From: Geothrix fermentans DSM 14018
GTDB lineage: Bacteria > Acidobacteriota > Holophagae > Holophagales > Holophagaceae
Length of the DNA: 64,000 nucleotides
Direction: 5' to 3'
Assembly (NCBI RefSeq): GCF_000428885.1
Contig: NZ_AUAU01000008.1
Span: forward strand, 106,428 to 170,427
The notes under the pieces are model-generated. The model was not told where the DNA came from. It saw only the letters and a program-made list of their open reading frames with translations, and did no database searches. The translations under genes were made by a program, and so were the position numbers. The number at the start of each line of letters is the position of its first letter. Position 1 is the stretch's first letter. Below, one piece after another: positions 53,024 through 61,702 of this stretch.

Positions 53024-54775
53024 ATGTCCGACCTTCCGCAGGATCCCTCCGGTTCCCCGGATCTCGCCGACCGGGTGGCCCGCCTGGAGGCGCAGGTGGC
53101 CTGGCTCCTCCAGCGGCAGCAGGCGGCGACGCCCCCACCCGCCGCCATACCCGCCGCCACGTCCGCCCCGGTCCCTGCGATGGCTCGGCCGAGACCCGCC
53201 GCCGCGCCCCGGAAGGCGATCTCCCCCGTGGTCTGGATCGCCGGCGGAGGCGCCTCCATCTTCCTCGTGGGCGCCATCTTCTTCTTCCGCTGGGCCATCC
53301 AGCAGGGCTGGCTGGGCGCCGAGCTGCGCTTCCTCCTCGGCCTGCTGGCCGGCGGCGCCATCGCCGCCCTGGCCGCGAAGATGATCCTGTACGGGAACCG
53401 GCGCCTGGGCGTGGCCCTGCTCCTGGCGGGGCTGGGCACCCTCCAGTTCACCTTCCGGGCCGGCGCCATGGCCTACCACTTCTACCCCGCCGCCCTGGGC
53501 CTGGCGGCCGCCGCCCTGGTCACCCTGGTGGCCGGTGGCCTGGCGGCCCGGGGCCGCAGCGGCGGCGCCCTGACCGTGGTCCTGGTCTCGGGCCTGGCGG
53601 CGCCCCTGGTCTTCAGCCAGGGCGGCCACCACGAGGTGGCCCTGGCCCTCTACCTGGCCGTGCTCATGGCCGCGGCCCTGGCCGTGCCCTACCTCTCGGG
53701 CGCGGGCGGCGCCTGGCACGGAGCCCGGTGGACGGCCCTCCTGGGCGTCTGGATCCTGCTGCTCCCGGCCTGCGCCGACGTGCTCAAGCCCGACGCACCC
53801 ATGCTGGCGGCTCTGCTGACCCTGCACCTGCTCCTGGCGGGCCTGTGGGCCTGGCTGCCGGGCCGGGAGGAACTGCCCGGCACCCCCACGGTGCTCTGGC
53901 TCATCGCCTCCATCCTGGCCACCTCGTACGGGTGGCTGCTGTGGAAGGCCCTGGGCCTCGCCCCCGAGGTCTTCGCGGGCCCGGTGCTCGCCGTCGCCGC
54001 CCTGAACCTGGCCCTGGTGAAGCCCCTGCGGACCCGTCTGGGGAGCCGCCGGGCGGACTGGGGCCTGCTGGCGCTGGCGGTGGGCCACCTGGCCCTGGCC
54101 GTGCCCGTGGCCCTGGCCTGGCGCTGGGTGGGCCCCCTCTGGGGCGCCTTCGCCCTGGGGCTGGCCTGGGCCTCCCTGAGGGCCGAGGAAGGCGACTTCG
54201 CGGAGGAAGCCACGGCCCTGCGCTGGCTGGCGGCGGGCCTCGCCCTCCTCACCACCCTGCGCTGGGCCTTCCACGGCCTGGACGGCTTCTTCGCCCACGG
54301 CGGCGCGCCGGCCCCCTTCCTGAACACCGCCTTCGCGGAGGGGGCCCTCGCCGCGGCCGCCTGGTGGATGCTCACCCGCCGGGGCGGCGCCCTCGGCCTG
54401 ATCGCCTTCCTGGCCCTGGAGGTGACGGCCAACGTGACCCTGGCCCTGGAGGCGGCCCGCGCGGTGCAGTGGTTCCAGACGCCCCGTCCCCTGGGCTGGG
54501 GGCCCTCCCGGGCCGCCTCCATCGCCATGACGCTGGTGTGGGCCCTGACGGGGGCCTGGCAGTGGATGCGGGGCCTGGGCCAGCGCGAAGGGGCCCGCAC
54601 GGCCCTGTTGGCGGCGGGCTACGGGTGGATGGGCATCGCCAGCATCAAGCTCATCGCCGCGGACCTGGACCACGCCGACACGCCTCTGCGCGCCCTGGCC
54701 TTCCTGGGCGTGGGCGCCATCGGCATGGCCGCGGCCATCCTCGCCCAGCGGCACCACCCCGAGGGGAACGCATGA
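53024..54775 (+). CDS. DUF2339-family polytopic membrane protein
   Basis: A 583-residue protein: an N-terminal coiled coil (RVARLEAQVAWLLQRQ), a Pro/Ala linker, then about 16 hydrophobic helices. That layout is typical of DUF2339. Its stop overlaps the next ATG (ATGA). The pair occurs together in many genomes; the function is unknown. Confidence 0.85.
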   Translation: MSDLPQDPSGSPDLADRVARLEAQVAWLLQRQQAATPPPAAIPAATSAPVPAMARPRPAAAPRKAISPVVWIAGGGASIFLVGAIFFFRWAIQQGWLGAELRFLLGLLAGGAIAALAAKMILYGNRRLGVALLLAGLGTLQFTFRAGAMAYHFYPAALGLAAAALVTLVAGGLAARGRSGGALTVVLVSGLAAPLVFSQGGHHEVALALYLAVLMAAALAVPYLSGAGGAWHGARWTALLGVWILLLPACADVLKPDAPMLAALLTLHLLLAGLWAWLPGREELPGTPTVLWLIASILATSYGWLLWKALGLAPEVFAGPVLAVAALNLALVKPLRTRLGSRRADWGLLALAVGHLALAVPVALAWRWVGPLWGAFALGLAWASLRAEEGDFAEEATALRWLAAGLALLTTLRWAFHGLDGFFAHGGAPAPFLNTAFAEGALAAAAWWMLTRRGGALGLIAFLALEVTANVTLALEAARAVQWFQTPRPLGWGPSRAASIAMTLVWALTGAWQWMRGLGQREGARTALLAAGYGWMGIASIKLIAADLDHADTPLRALAFLGVGAIGMAAAILAQRHHPEGNA

Positions 54776-55989
54776 GACCCGCCTTCCGGACCCTCCCCTG
54801 GCTCCTCCTCCTGCTGGGCCTCGCCTGCGCCCGGGAGGACACCGCCGCCCTCCGGCGCCGGCCCATCCCCCCCGCCGCCGCCAGCGGCTGGGCCCGCCTG
54901 CCCCTGGACGCCGAGGCCCAGCGCCAGCTGAAAGACGCCTGGATCGGCGACGCCGCCGGGCGCAGCGTGCCCTTCCTGGAGGCCCGCGAGGGCCTGTGGG
55001 AGGCCCGCACCCTGCCCCTGGACCACCTGCTCACGGGCCGGGATGCCGAGGGCCGCCCCACCGCCGAGTTCTCCCTCCGGATCCCGGAGGGCTGGCAGGT
55101 GGGCGAGCGGGAGACGCTGCGCCTCGACCTGGACCTCGACGGCCGCGCCCCCTGGGTGGCCCAGGTGAAGGCCGAGCGGCAGCGGGAGGGCGGCGCCTTC
55201 GTGGCCTTCGATCCCACCGCGCCCCTGCACCTCTACGACCTCTCCCCGGCCGGGAGCCGCCACACGCTGGACCTGCCCTGGGACGGCCAGCGCTACCGGA
55301 TCACCCTGCTGGCCTCCCAGGGCGAGGCTCCGCGGATCCGCGGACTCTCCGCGCGCGCCGAGACCCGCCCCGAGGCCCTGGAGGCGGAGCTGGCCCTGGA
55401 GGGAGTCCTGGCGTCGGAGCCGGGCCGGCCGCGCACCTGGCGCCTGACCCTGCCGGACTCGGAGCGCATCGTGGGCCTGGACCTGGTGCTGGCCCCGCCG
55501 GCCGCGCCGCTGCGCCCGGAGATCCAGATCGGCGAAGGCACCGAGGCGGACCGTTTCTGGACCTGCGGCGACCTGGTGTGGAACCTGCCGGCCCTGGGGA
55601 CCCGGGCCTCGCGCCTGGCCCTGGCGCCCGTCCTGGCCAAGACCCTCACCTTGAGCCTGCCCGAGGGCGCCACGCCGCAGAGCGTGCGGGTCCTCGTCCG
55701 GCGGCAGACCCTGATCGTTCCCGTGGAGGCGGGTCAGGCCTTCGCCCTGCACCTGGGCGGCCAGGCCAAGCCCGCGCCCGGCAGCCTGGGCGCCCTGCCA
55801 TCCCTGCGGACCCTGGCCTCGGCCACCCCCCTGGCCCTGGGCCCCGCCGAGCCCGATCCCCAGGGCCTTCCCCGCCGCATCGGCGCCGATGAGCAGGCCC
55901 GTCCCTGGATGCCCTGGGTGGCGGGACTGGCCGTGCTGGCTCTGGCCTCCGTGGCCTGGCGGCTGCTGAAGGGACAATCCGCCGCATGA
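54772..55989 (+). CDS. DUF3999-family lipoprotein
   Basis: A 405-residue protein with a lipoprotein signal (LLGLAC), beta-sandwich periplasmic part, and a C-terminal membrane helix (about 380-400). The domain structure matches DUF3999, which typically follows DUF2339. It probably forms an envelope complex with the polytopic partner. Confidence 0.8.
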   Translation: MRPAFRTLPWLLLLLGLACAREDTAALRRRPIPPAAASGWARLPLDAEAQRQLKDAWIGDAAGRSVPFLEAREGLWEARTLPLDHLLTGRDAEGRPTAEFSLRIPEGWQVGERETLRLDLDLDGRAPWVAQVKAERQREGGAFVAFDPTAPLHLYDLSPAGSRHTLDLPWDGQRYRITLLASQGEAPRIRGLSARAETRPEALEAELALEGVLASEPGRPRTWRLTLPDSERIVGLDLVLAPPAAPLRPEIQIGEGTEADRFWTCGDLVWNLPALGTRASRLALAPVLAKTLTLSLPEGATPQSVRVLVRRQTLIVPVEAGQAFALHLGGQAKPAPGSLGALPSLRTLASATPLALGPAEPDPQGLPRRIGADEQARPWMPWVAGLAVLALASVAWRLLKGQSAA

Positions 55990-56001
55990 GGCTCCGGGCC
56001 C

Positions 56002-56880
56002 TCAACCCTCCCCAGGCGCCGACCCCGCAGCCGGGCGGGGCCGCAGCTGCACCAGCGCCACCGCCGCCAGGATGACGGTCATGCCGAGGATCTCCCGCGG
56101 TCCGAACGGCTCGCGCAGGATCAGGCTGCCCAGCAGCACCGCCACCACCGGATTCAGATAGGCGTAGGTGCCCATCTTGGCCGGGGGCCAGGCCTTGGCC
56201 AGGTAGATGTAGGCGGAGAAGGCCAGCATGGAGCCGAAGAGGGCCAGGTAGGTCACGGCGCCCAGGGCCCGCGGCGTGAGGGGGCCGCGCAGGAAGCCGC
56301 CGGTGAGCGGCGCCACGACCAGCCCGATGACCGCAGCCGTCCCCATCTGGATGCCCACGTTGGTCATGAGGCCTCCGCCGTGGACGAAGTGCTTGCCGTG
56401 GAGCGTGCCCCAGGACCAGATGAGGGGCGCCACCACCAGGGCCGCCAGCCCGCCCGCATGGACGCGCACGCCGCCCGTGGGCCACACCAGGACGCAGACG
56501 CCGGCCAGGCCGAGGCCCAGGCCCGCCCAGCCCTTGGCGCCCAGGGGCTCCTTCGCCATGGAGAAGACCGCCAGCCAGAGGGGCACCAGGGCCGCGAACA
56601 CCGCCGCCAGGCCCGAGGAGACGTGCAGCTCGGCCCAGGAGATGAGGGCGTTGGAGCCGCCCAGCAGCAGGGCCCCCACCACCATGAGGTGGCCCACCTC
56701 TTTCATGGGGGGCAGGGGTTCCCGGCGCAGCCGGCCCAGCCCCAGGGCCAGGACGGCGGCCACGGAGAACCGCGCCGCCACCATGCCGTAGGGCGTGAAG
56801 GATTCCAGGCCCAGGGCGATGGCGAAGTAGGTGGAACCCCAGACCACGGCCACGGTGAGGTAGGCGAGCCAGGCGAGCAT
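56002..56880 (-). CDS. EamA-family (DMT) exporter
   Basis: A 292-residue protein with ten helices in two EamA repeats: VVWGSTYFAIALGL near the start and LNPVVAVLLGSLIL in the second half. Such exporters move amino acids or metabolites. Its ATG shares one base with the preceding stop (TGATG), and an Lrp regulator is in the operon, suggesting amino-acid efflux. Confidence 0.88.
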   Translation of the reverse strand: MLAWLAYLTVAVVWGSTYFAIALGLESFTPYGMVAARFSVAAVLALGLGRLRREPLPPMKEVGHLMVVGALLLGGSNALISWAELHVSSGLAAVFAALVPLWLAVFSMAKEPLGAKGWAGLGLGLAGVCVLVWPTGGVRVHAGGLAALVVAPLIWSWGTLHGKHFVHGGGLMTNVGIQMGTAAVIGLVVAPLTGGFLRGPLTPRALGAVTYLALFGSMLAFSAYIYLAKAWPPAKMGTYAYLNPVVAVLLGSLILREPFGPREILGMTVILAAVALVQLRPRPAAGSAPGEG

Positions 56881-57206
56881 CAGGAGGCGCCCATCCCGGA
56901 TTCGCGCTCCACGCGGCAGACCCTCAGCCGGAAGGCCCCGTACCACCGATCCCGCCCCAGGCGCTGCGCCACGGCATGCTCGGCGTGGGCCTTCCAGGCG
57001 GCGACGGAGGCCTCGTCCTTCCAGTAGGACACGGTGATGCCGAAGCCCTCGGCGTCCCGCGCGCTCTCCACACCGAGGAAACCAGGCTGGGCGCGGGCCA
57101 GTTCCACCATGCGCCCGGCCATGGCCGCGTACCCCTGGTCGCCCTCGGTCCGCTGGCTGCTGAAGATCACGGCGACATAGGGCGGCTCGGGGGTGGCCGC
57201 GATCAC
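56880..57206 (-). CDS. antibiotic-biosynthesis-monooxygenase-fold protein
   Basis: A 108-residue dimeric alpha-beta barrel with WKDEASVAAWKAHAEH, as in ABM/YgiN proteins. It starts with GTG overlapping the Lrp stop (GTGA), so is coupled. Enzymatic activity is unproven; such proteins act on quinones or are stress proteins. Confidence 0.85.
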   Translation of the reverse strand: MIAATPEPPYVAVIFSSQRTEGDQGYAAMAGRMVELARAQPGFLGVESARDAEGFGITVSYWKDEASVAAWKAHAEHAVAQRLGRDRWYGAFRLRVCRVERESGMGAS

Positions 57207-57706
57207 TTCTTGGCCTTCTTCCCCGGCCCGTCGGCGGGGAAGGGGCTGGGGCCGGCCTTCTCCCAGTGGGTCTCCAGGACGATGGTGGTGCGCGTGGTCA
57301 CCATGGGCCCCAGGGCCCGGATGCGGCGCAGGCGCTCGGCGATGCCCGCGGGCGTGTCCGCCACCACCTTGAGCATGAGCGCGTCCTCACCGGCCACCGT
57401 GTGGGCCTCCAGGATGTCCGGCTCATCCTCCAGGGCCTTGATGAAGCGCTGCTCGATGGCCTCGTTGTTGTCCTTGTAGCGCACGGCCACGAAGGCGACG
57501 TTGGGCTTGTTCACGGCGGCCGGGGCCACGCGGGCCGCGTAGCCGGCCAGGATGCCATCCGCCTCCAGGCGCTTCACCCGGTCGATGATGGTGGGCCGGC
57601 TCACGCCGAGCCGCTCCGCCAGCTCCGCGTGGCTCATGCGCCCCTCCTGCTGGAGCAGGGCCACGAGGCGGCGGTTGAGATCGTCGTCCATCAGCGTCTT
57701 CGCCAT
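57203..57706 (-). CDS. Lrp/AsnC-family regulator
   Basis: A 167-residue regulator: winged helix (1-60; MSHAELAERLGVSRPTIIDRVKRLEADGIL) and RAM ligand domain (65-150). It leads an operon with the ABM protein and the EamA exporter, an arrangement typical of local amino-acid-sensing control of an exporter. Start at 57706 with GGAG. Confidence 0.93.
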   Translation of the reverse strand: MAKTLMDDDLNRRLVALLQQEGRMSHAELAERLGVSRPTIIDRVKRLEADGILAGYAARVAPAAVNKPNVAFVAVRYKDNNEAIEQRFIKALEDEPDILEAHTVAGEDALMLKVVADTPAGIAERLRRIRALGPMVTTRTTIVLETHWEKAGPSPFPADGPGKKAKK

Positions 57707-57736
57707 GCCGGACTCCGCAAGAGGATGGGGTTGGAA

Positions 57737-57790
57737 CCATTGAACACTGTGCAAGATCATCCATCAATACGGATGACAACCCGTCAATGG
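57737..57790. promoter_or_regulatory. divergent Lrp/kdsA control region
   Basis: CCATTGA (57737-57743) and TCAATGG (57784-57790) are inverted arms 40 bp apart; on each strand they include TTGA(A/C) -35-like elements. Probably the Lrp operator and two back-to-back promoters. Confidence 0.45.
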
Positions 57791-57806
57791 CCCCAGAGGA
57801 GGTAAA

Positions 57807-58655
57807 ATGCAGGCAGAGGTGCACATGGACTTCGCCCGACCCTTCACTGGCCAGAGCTTCTTCCTGATCGCGGGGCCCTGCGTCATCGAAAGCCGGGAGC
57901 ACGCCCACCTGATGGCCTCCAGCCTGCGGGACCTGGCGGAGGCCCGGGGCATCCCCTTCATCTACAAATCCAGCTTCGACAAGGCCAACCGCACCAGCGG
58001 CAGCAGCCACCGGGGACCCGGCATGGACGAGGGCCTGGACATCCTGGCCGAGGTTCGCAGCCGCTACGGCGTCCCCGTGCTCACGGACGTCCACGAGAGC
58101 AGCCAGTGCGCCCCCGTGGCCCAGGCCGTGGACGTGCTCCAGATCCCGGCCTTCCTCTGCCGCCAGACGGACCTGCTGCTGGCCGCCGCCGCCACGGGCC
58201 GCGCGGTGAACCTCAAGAAGGGCCAGTTCCTCGCCCCCTGGGACCTCAAGCACGGCGTGGAGAAGCTCCGCTCCGTGGCTGGCCACGGCCCCGTGTGGGT
58301 GACCGAGCGCGGCTCCACCTTCGGCTACGGCAACCTGGTGGTGGACTTCCAGAGCTTCCCCCACCTGCGCAAGACCGGCTGCCCTGTGGTCTTCGACGCC
58401 ACCCACAGCGTGCAGAAGCCCGGCGCCCTGGGGAATGCCACCGGCGGCGCACGGGAGATGATCCCCACCCTGGCCCGGGCCGCGGCCACGGCCGTGGACG
58501 GCTTCTTCTTCGAGGTGCACGACTGCCCCGAGAAGGCCTTCAGCGATGGCCCGAACGCCATGCGCCTGGAGCAATTCGGCGCCCTGCTGGACGAGCTGCT
58601 GGTCCTGTGGCGGGCCGGCCGCGCCGCAGCGGCCTCCGACCCCGTGGGCAAGTAG
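57807..58655 (+). CDS. kdsA: 3-deoxy-D-manno-octulosonate 8-phosphate synthase
   Basis: A 282-residue TIM-barrel enzyme making KDO 8-phosphate for LPS. FLIAGPCVIES contains Cys25 at the metal position, so this is the metal-dependent class (Asn in the enteric class). SSFDKANRTS, TDVHE and FDATHSVQ motifs are intact. GGAGG precedes the ATG. It shows the organism has an LPS-type outer membrane. Confidence 0.97.
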   Translation: MQAEVHMDFARPFTGQSFFLIAGPCVIESREHAHLMASSLRDLAEARGIPFIYKSSFDKANRTSGSSHRGPGMDEGLDILAEVRSRYGVPVLTDVHESSQCAPVAQAVDVLQIPAFLCRQTDLLLAAAATGRAVNLKKGQFLAPWDLKHGVEKLRSVAGHGPVWVTERGSTFGYGNLVVDFQSFPHLRKTGCPVVFDATHSVQKPGALGNATGGAREMIPTLARAAATAVDGFFFEVHDCPEKAFSDGPNAMRLEQFGALLDELLVLWRAGRAAAASDPVGK

Positions 58656-58664
58656 GGGGCGGCG

Positions 58665-59213
58665 ATGGAGGAGGTGGTCAAGGCCGGACGGAGCCTGGAG
58701 CTGCGTCCCCTCTGCCTGCGGGACGCCCGGCCCCTGTTCGCCCTGGTGGACGCCAACCGCGACCGCCTGCGCCGCTGGCTCCCTTGGACCGACGCCAACC
58801 TCAGCGTGCAGGATTCCCGCGCCTACATCCTGCGGGTGCGGGCCCGGGCGCGCGCCGGCATGGCCCTGCCCTTCGGCCTCTGGTGGCGGGGCAGCCTGGT
58901 GGGCGTGGTCGGCTTCGTGTGGATCGACCAGGCCAACCGCTGCGGGGGCATCGGCTACTGGCTGGCCCGCGAGGCCGAGGGCCATGGACTGATGACCGCC
59001 GCCGTGTCGGCCCTGGCCCGCCACGGCTTCCACACCCTGAATCTCCACCGCGCGGAGATCCGGGCCGGCGTCCGCAACCGCCGCAGCCGCGCCATCCCCG
59101 AGCGCCTGGGCTTCCGCCACGAGGGCACCCTGCGCCAGGCCGAGCGCCTGGCCGGCCGCTACGTGGACCACGCCGTGTACGGGATGCTGGCCGAGGAGTG
59201 GCGCCGCCGCTGA
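58665..59213 (+). CDS. GNAT acetyltransferase, RimJ/RimL-like
   Basis: A 182-residue acetyltransferase. LPWTDANLSVQD near 40 and the acetyl-CoA loop GYWLAREAEGHGLMTAAV are typical of the ribosomal-protein/serine acetylating RimL family. It follows kdsA by 9 bp. Substrate unknown. Confidence 0.87.
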   Translation: MEEVVKAGRSLELRPLCLRDARPLFALVDANRDRLRRWLPWTDANLSVQDSRAYILRVRARARAGMALPFGLWWRGSLVGVVGFVWIDQANRCGGIGYWLAREAEGHGLMTAAVSALARHGFHTLNLHRAEIRAGVRNRRSRAIPERLGFRHEGTLRQAERLAGRYVDHAVYGMLAEEWRRR

Positions 59214-59235
59214 CGCCTCCAGCCGATGGCTGAAA

Positions 59236-59283
59236 CTGACAGCTGACAGCTGACAGCTGATAGCTGATAGCTGATAGCTGATA
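59236..59283. repeat. heptanucleotide tandem repeat
   Basis: Three CTGACAG units are followed by nearly four CTGATAG units, all seven bases long, in the gap between convergent GNAT and folate genes. Confidence 0.95.
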
Positions 59284-59289
59284 ACGAAC

Positions 59290-60150
59290 CTACTCCGCCC
59301 CCGCCGCGTAGGTCAGGTTCAGCAGGGCCATGGCGCGCGTCACCTTGCCCACGCTGTTCTTGGTGGTGTCGGTGTAGGGGATGCCGCGGCGCTCCAGGGC
59401 CTCGTAGTCGAAGTTGCCGTCACCGCTGAGGTCGAAGCAGAGGGCGCCGTCCTTGATCCAGTCCGTGTTGATGCGGTAGTTCGGCGCCGGCACGGCGCAC
59501 ACGATGACGTCGGCCATGCGGACGAACCCTTCCAGATGGGTCTGGTTGGTGGCGGCGTGGCAGAGGATGGGGGTGCCCTTGAGGTTGGCCACCATGGCCG
59601 TGAGGGGCCGGCCGATGCGCAGGCTGTCGTTGATGACGAGCACCGTCTTGCCCGCCAGCCACTGGTCGCCGAAGCCGCGCTTGAGCGTCTTCACGATGGC
59701 CCGCGCTGTGCAGGGCGTCATGCAGCGGTGCTGGGTGCCGTCATCCATGCGCTTCCGGTACTTGTTCAGGTAGCCGATGTTGATGGAGTGCAGGCCCTCG
59801 ATGTCCTTGCTGGGGTCCACCAGGTCCATCACCTCGTCGTCCTTGATCTCGGGATAGCGCAGGGGATAGAAGATGAACACGCCGTGGGTCTTCTCGTCCT
59901 GGTTGAGCCGGGCGATGAGCTTCACGATCTGCATGCCGTTCTCGACGCGCAGATCGGCGGCGTTGATGCCCAGGTCCTCGCAGTCCTTCATGAGCCAGCG
60001 CTGGTAGGTGACGCTGCCGGGATCGTGGCTGCCGAGGATGACGCCCAGTCCGGGGGAGAAGCCCAGCTTCTTGATGTTCCCCTTCACCAGGTCCAGGTAG
60101 TGGCGGGCGGTCTCCTGGCAGTCGAGCTTCCCCGTGAGCGTGGTGGGCAT
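59290..60150 (-). CDS. folD: MTD1-like methylenetetrahydrofolate dehydrogenase
   Basis: A 286-residue FolD-fold protein. It differs from normal bacterial FolD and resembles yeast monofunctional MTD1: YPLRY replaces the QLPLP strand, KDIEGLH replaces DVDGLHP, and INDSLRIGRPLTAMVAN and PAPNYRINTDWIK match MTD1 spacing. The usual cyclohydrolase residues Gln100 and Asp125 appear lost, while the Lys in YQRWLMK is kept. Predicted NAD-dependent dehydrogenase, not a cyclohydrolase. Confidence 0.85.
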   Translation of the reverse strand: MPTTLTGKLDCQETARHYLDLVKGNIKKLGFSPGLGVILGSHDPGSVTYQRWLMKDCEDLGINAADLRVENGMQIVKLIARLNQDEKTHGVFIFYPLRYPEIKDDEVMDLVDPSKDIEGLHSINIGYLNKYRKRMDDGTQHRCMTPCTARAIVKTLKRGFGDQWLAGKTVLVINDSLRIGRPLTAMVANLKGTPILCHAATNQTHLEGFVRMADVIVCAVPAPNYRINTDWIKDGALCFDLSGDGNFDYEALERRGIPYTDTTKNSVGKVTRAMALLNLTYAAGAE

Positions 60151-60212
60151 GCGGCACCTCGCTTCCAGTTTATCCGTCCGGGGCCCCTCCGGAGGAACGC
60201 TATCCTGGTCCC

Positions 60213-61670
60213 ATGCCTCCGCCCAAGCCCCAGCCCCGCGAGCTCCAGGCCCGGCTCCGCACCGCCTACCCCGACGCCCGCTGCGCCCTCGACCACCGGG
60301 ATCCCTTCCAGCTGGTGGTGGCCACCATCCTCAGCGCCCAGTGCACGGACGCCCGGGTGAACCTCACCACGCCGGCCCTCTTCGCCCGCTACCCCGACGC
60401 CGCCAGCCTGGCGGAGGCCCGGACGGAGGAACTCGAGGGCCTCATCAAGTCCACGGGCTTCTTCCGGAACAAGGCCAGGAACCTCATCGGGCTCGGACAG
60501 GCGCTTATCTCGCGGCACGGCGGCAAGGTGCCCTCCGACCCCGCCGAGCTGTCCGCCCTGCCCGGCGTGGGCCAGAAAACCGCCAACGTGGTGCTGGCCA
60601 ACGCCTTCGGCGTGCCCGCCCTGGCCGTGGACACGCACATCTTCCGCGTGGCGCGCCGCCTGGGCCTCTCCAAGGCCACCACGCCGGAAAAAGTGGAGGC
60701 GGACCTCTGCCGCCTCTTCCCCCGGGAGGACTGGATCGAGCTGCACCACCAGCTCATCTTCCACGGCCGCCGCACCTGCGACGCCCGCCGTCCCGCCTGC
60801 GCCACCTGCCCCCTGCTGGACCTCTGCCCCACGGGGCTGGGACAGATGAAGGATCCGCACCTGGGGGTCCGGCTGGCGCGGCCAGCCGCCAGTCCTCAGT
60901 CTTCAGTCCTCAGTCTTCAGGACGCGGGAACCGGCATGCCGGTTCCTGGGCAGGGACCGCAGCGCATCGTCAGCCTCGTGCCCTCGGTGACGGAGCTGCT
61001 GGTGCAGTGGGGGCTGGCGGCGCGGCTCGTGGGGCGGACGCGCTACTGCATCGAGCCCAGGTGGATCCGCAACACCGTGCCCGCCGTGGGCGGCACCAAG
61101 AACCCGGATCTGGACCGCATCAGGGACCTGGCGCCGGACCTGGTGATCCTCGAGCGGGACGAGAATCCCAGGGAGGTGGCCGAGGCATTGACGAGCCTGG
61201 GGATCCCCTGGCTGGCCCTGGAGATCCGCACCGTGAAGGACTGCGTCCTGGCCCTGCGGCAGCTGGGGAAGGCCCTGGGCGCCGAGGCCGCCGCGGAGGC
61301 CCGGGCGGCGGCCCTGGAGGCCGCCCTGAAGGGAAGGCGGCGCAAGGGCCCCCGCGCCATCGCCCTCATCTGGAAGGATCCCTGGATGAGCGCCGGGCCC
61401 GACACCTACCCGGGTGACCTGCTGCGCCAGGGCGGTCTCACGCCCATCGGCCCGGACCGCTATCCCGTGCTCACCGACCCGGACCTGGAGGCCCTCGCCC
61501 CCGAGGTGATCCTCCTTCCCACAGAGCCCTACCGCTTCAACCGCCGCCACCAGGCCGAGCTGCAGAAGCGGTTTCCGGAGGCCGAGGTGCGGCTCGTGGA
61601 CGGCCAGGCCCTCACCTGGTACCTGAGCCGGACCGAAGCGGGCCTCGACCTGGTGCGGAGCCTCCGGTAG
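60213..61670 (+). CDS. nth: endonuclease III fused to a periplasmic-receptor-like domain
   Basis: A 485-residue two-part protein. Residues 1-210 are endonuclease III: HhH LPGVGQKTANVVL with catalytic Lys, AVDTHIFRV with catalytic Asp, and the 4Fe-4S set C-x6-C-x2-C-x5-C near 190-206. Residues 250-485 match BtuF-type cobalamin/iron receptor proteins (RIVSLVPSVTELL, then LVGRTRYC). The linker (about 211-249) encodes a heptamer repeat. A cytoplasmic repair enzyme joined to a receptor is odd; the fusion may be recent or a loss of stop. Confidence 0.9.
   Translation: MPPPKPQPRELQARLRTAYPDARCALDHRDPFQLVVATILSAQCTDARVNLTTPALFARYPDAASLAEARTEELEGLIKSTGFFRNKARNLIGLGQALISRHGGKVPSDPAELSALPGVGQKTANVVLANAFGVPALAVDTHIFRVARRLGLSKATTPEKVEADLCRLFPREDWIELHHQLIFHGRRTCDARRPACATCPLLDLCPTGLGQMKDPHLGVRLARPAASPQSSVLSLQDAGTGMPVPGQGPQRIVSLVPSVTELLVQWGLAARLVGRTRYCIEPRWIRNTVPAVGGTKNPDLDRIRDLAPDLVILERDENPREVAEALTSLGIPWLALEIRTVKDCVLALRQLGKALGAEAAAEARAAALEAALKGRRRKGPRAIALIWKDPWMSAGPDTYPGDLLRQGGLTPIGPDRYPVLTDPDLEALAPEVILLPTEPYRFNRRHQAELQKRFPEAEVRLVDGQALTWYLSRTEAGLDLVRSLR
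60890..60920. repeat. heptamer repeat inside the Nth-receptor linker
   Basis: CAGTCCT and CAGTCTT alternate four times in exact 7-bp units within the coding frame; two repeat units add 14 bases, so copy changes would alter the frame. Confidence 0.95.
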
Positions 61671-61702
61671 GGTGGTGGGCAATCCCCGCCGAGAGGAACG
61701 CC

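Noticed and set aside
59236..60920. CRISPR-like arrays
   Set aside because: Units are 7 bp with no spacers and no cas genes nearby.
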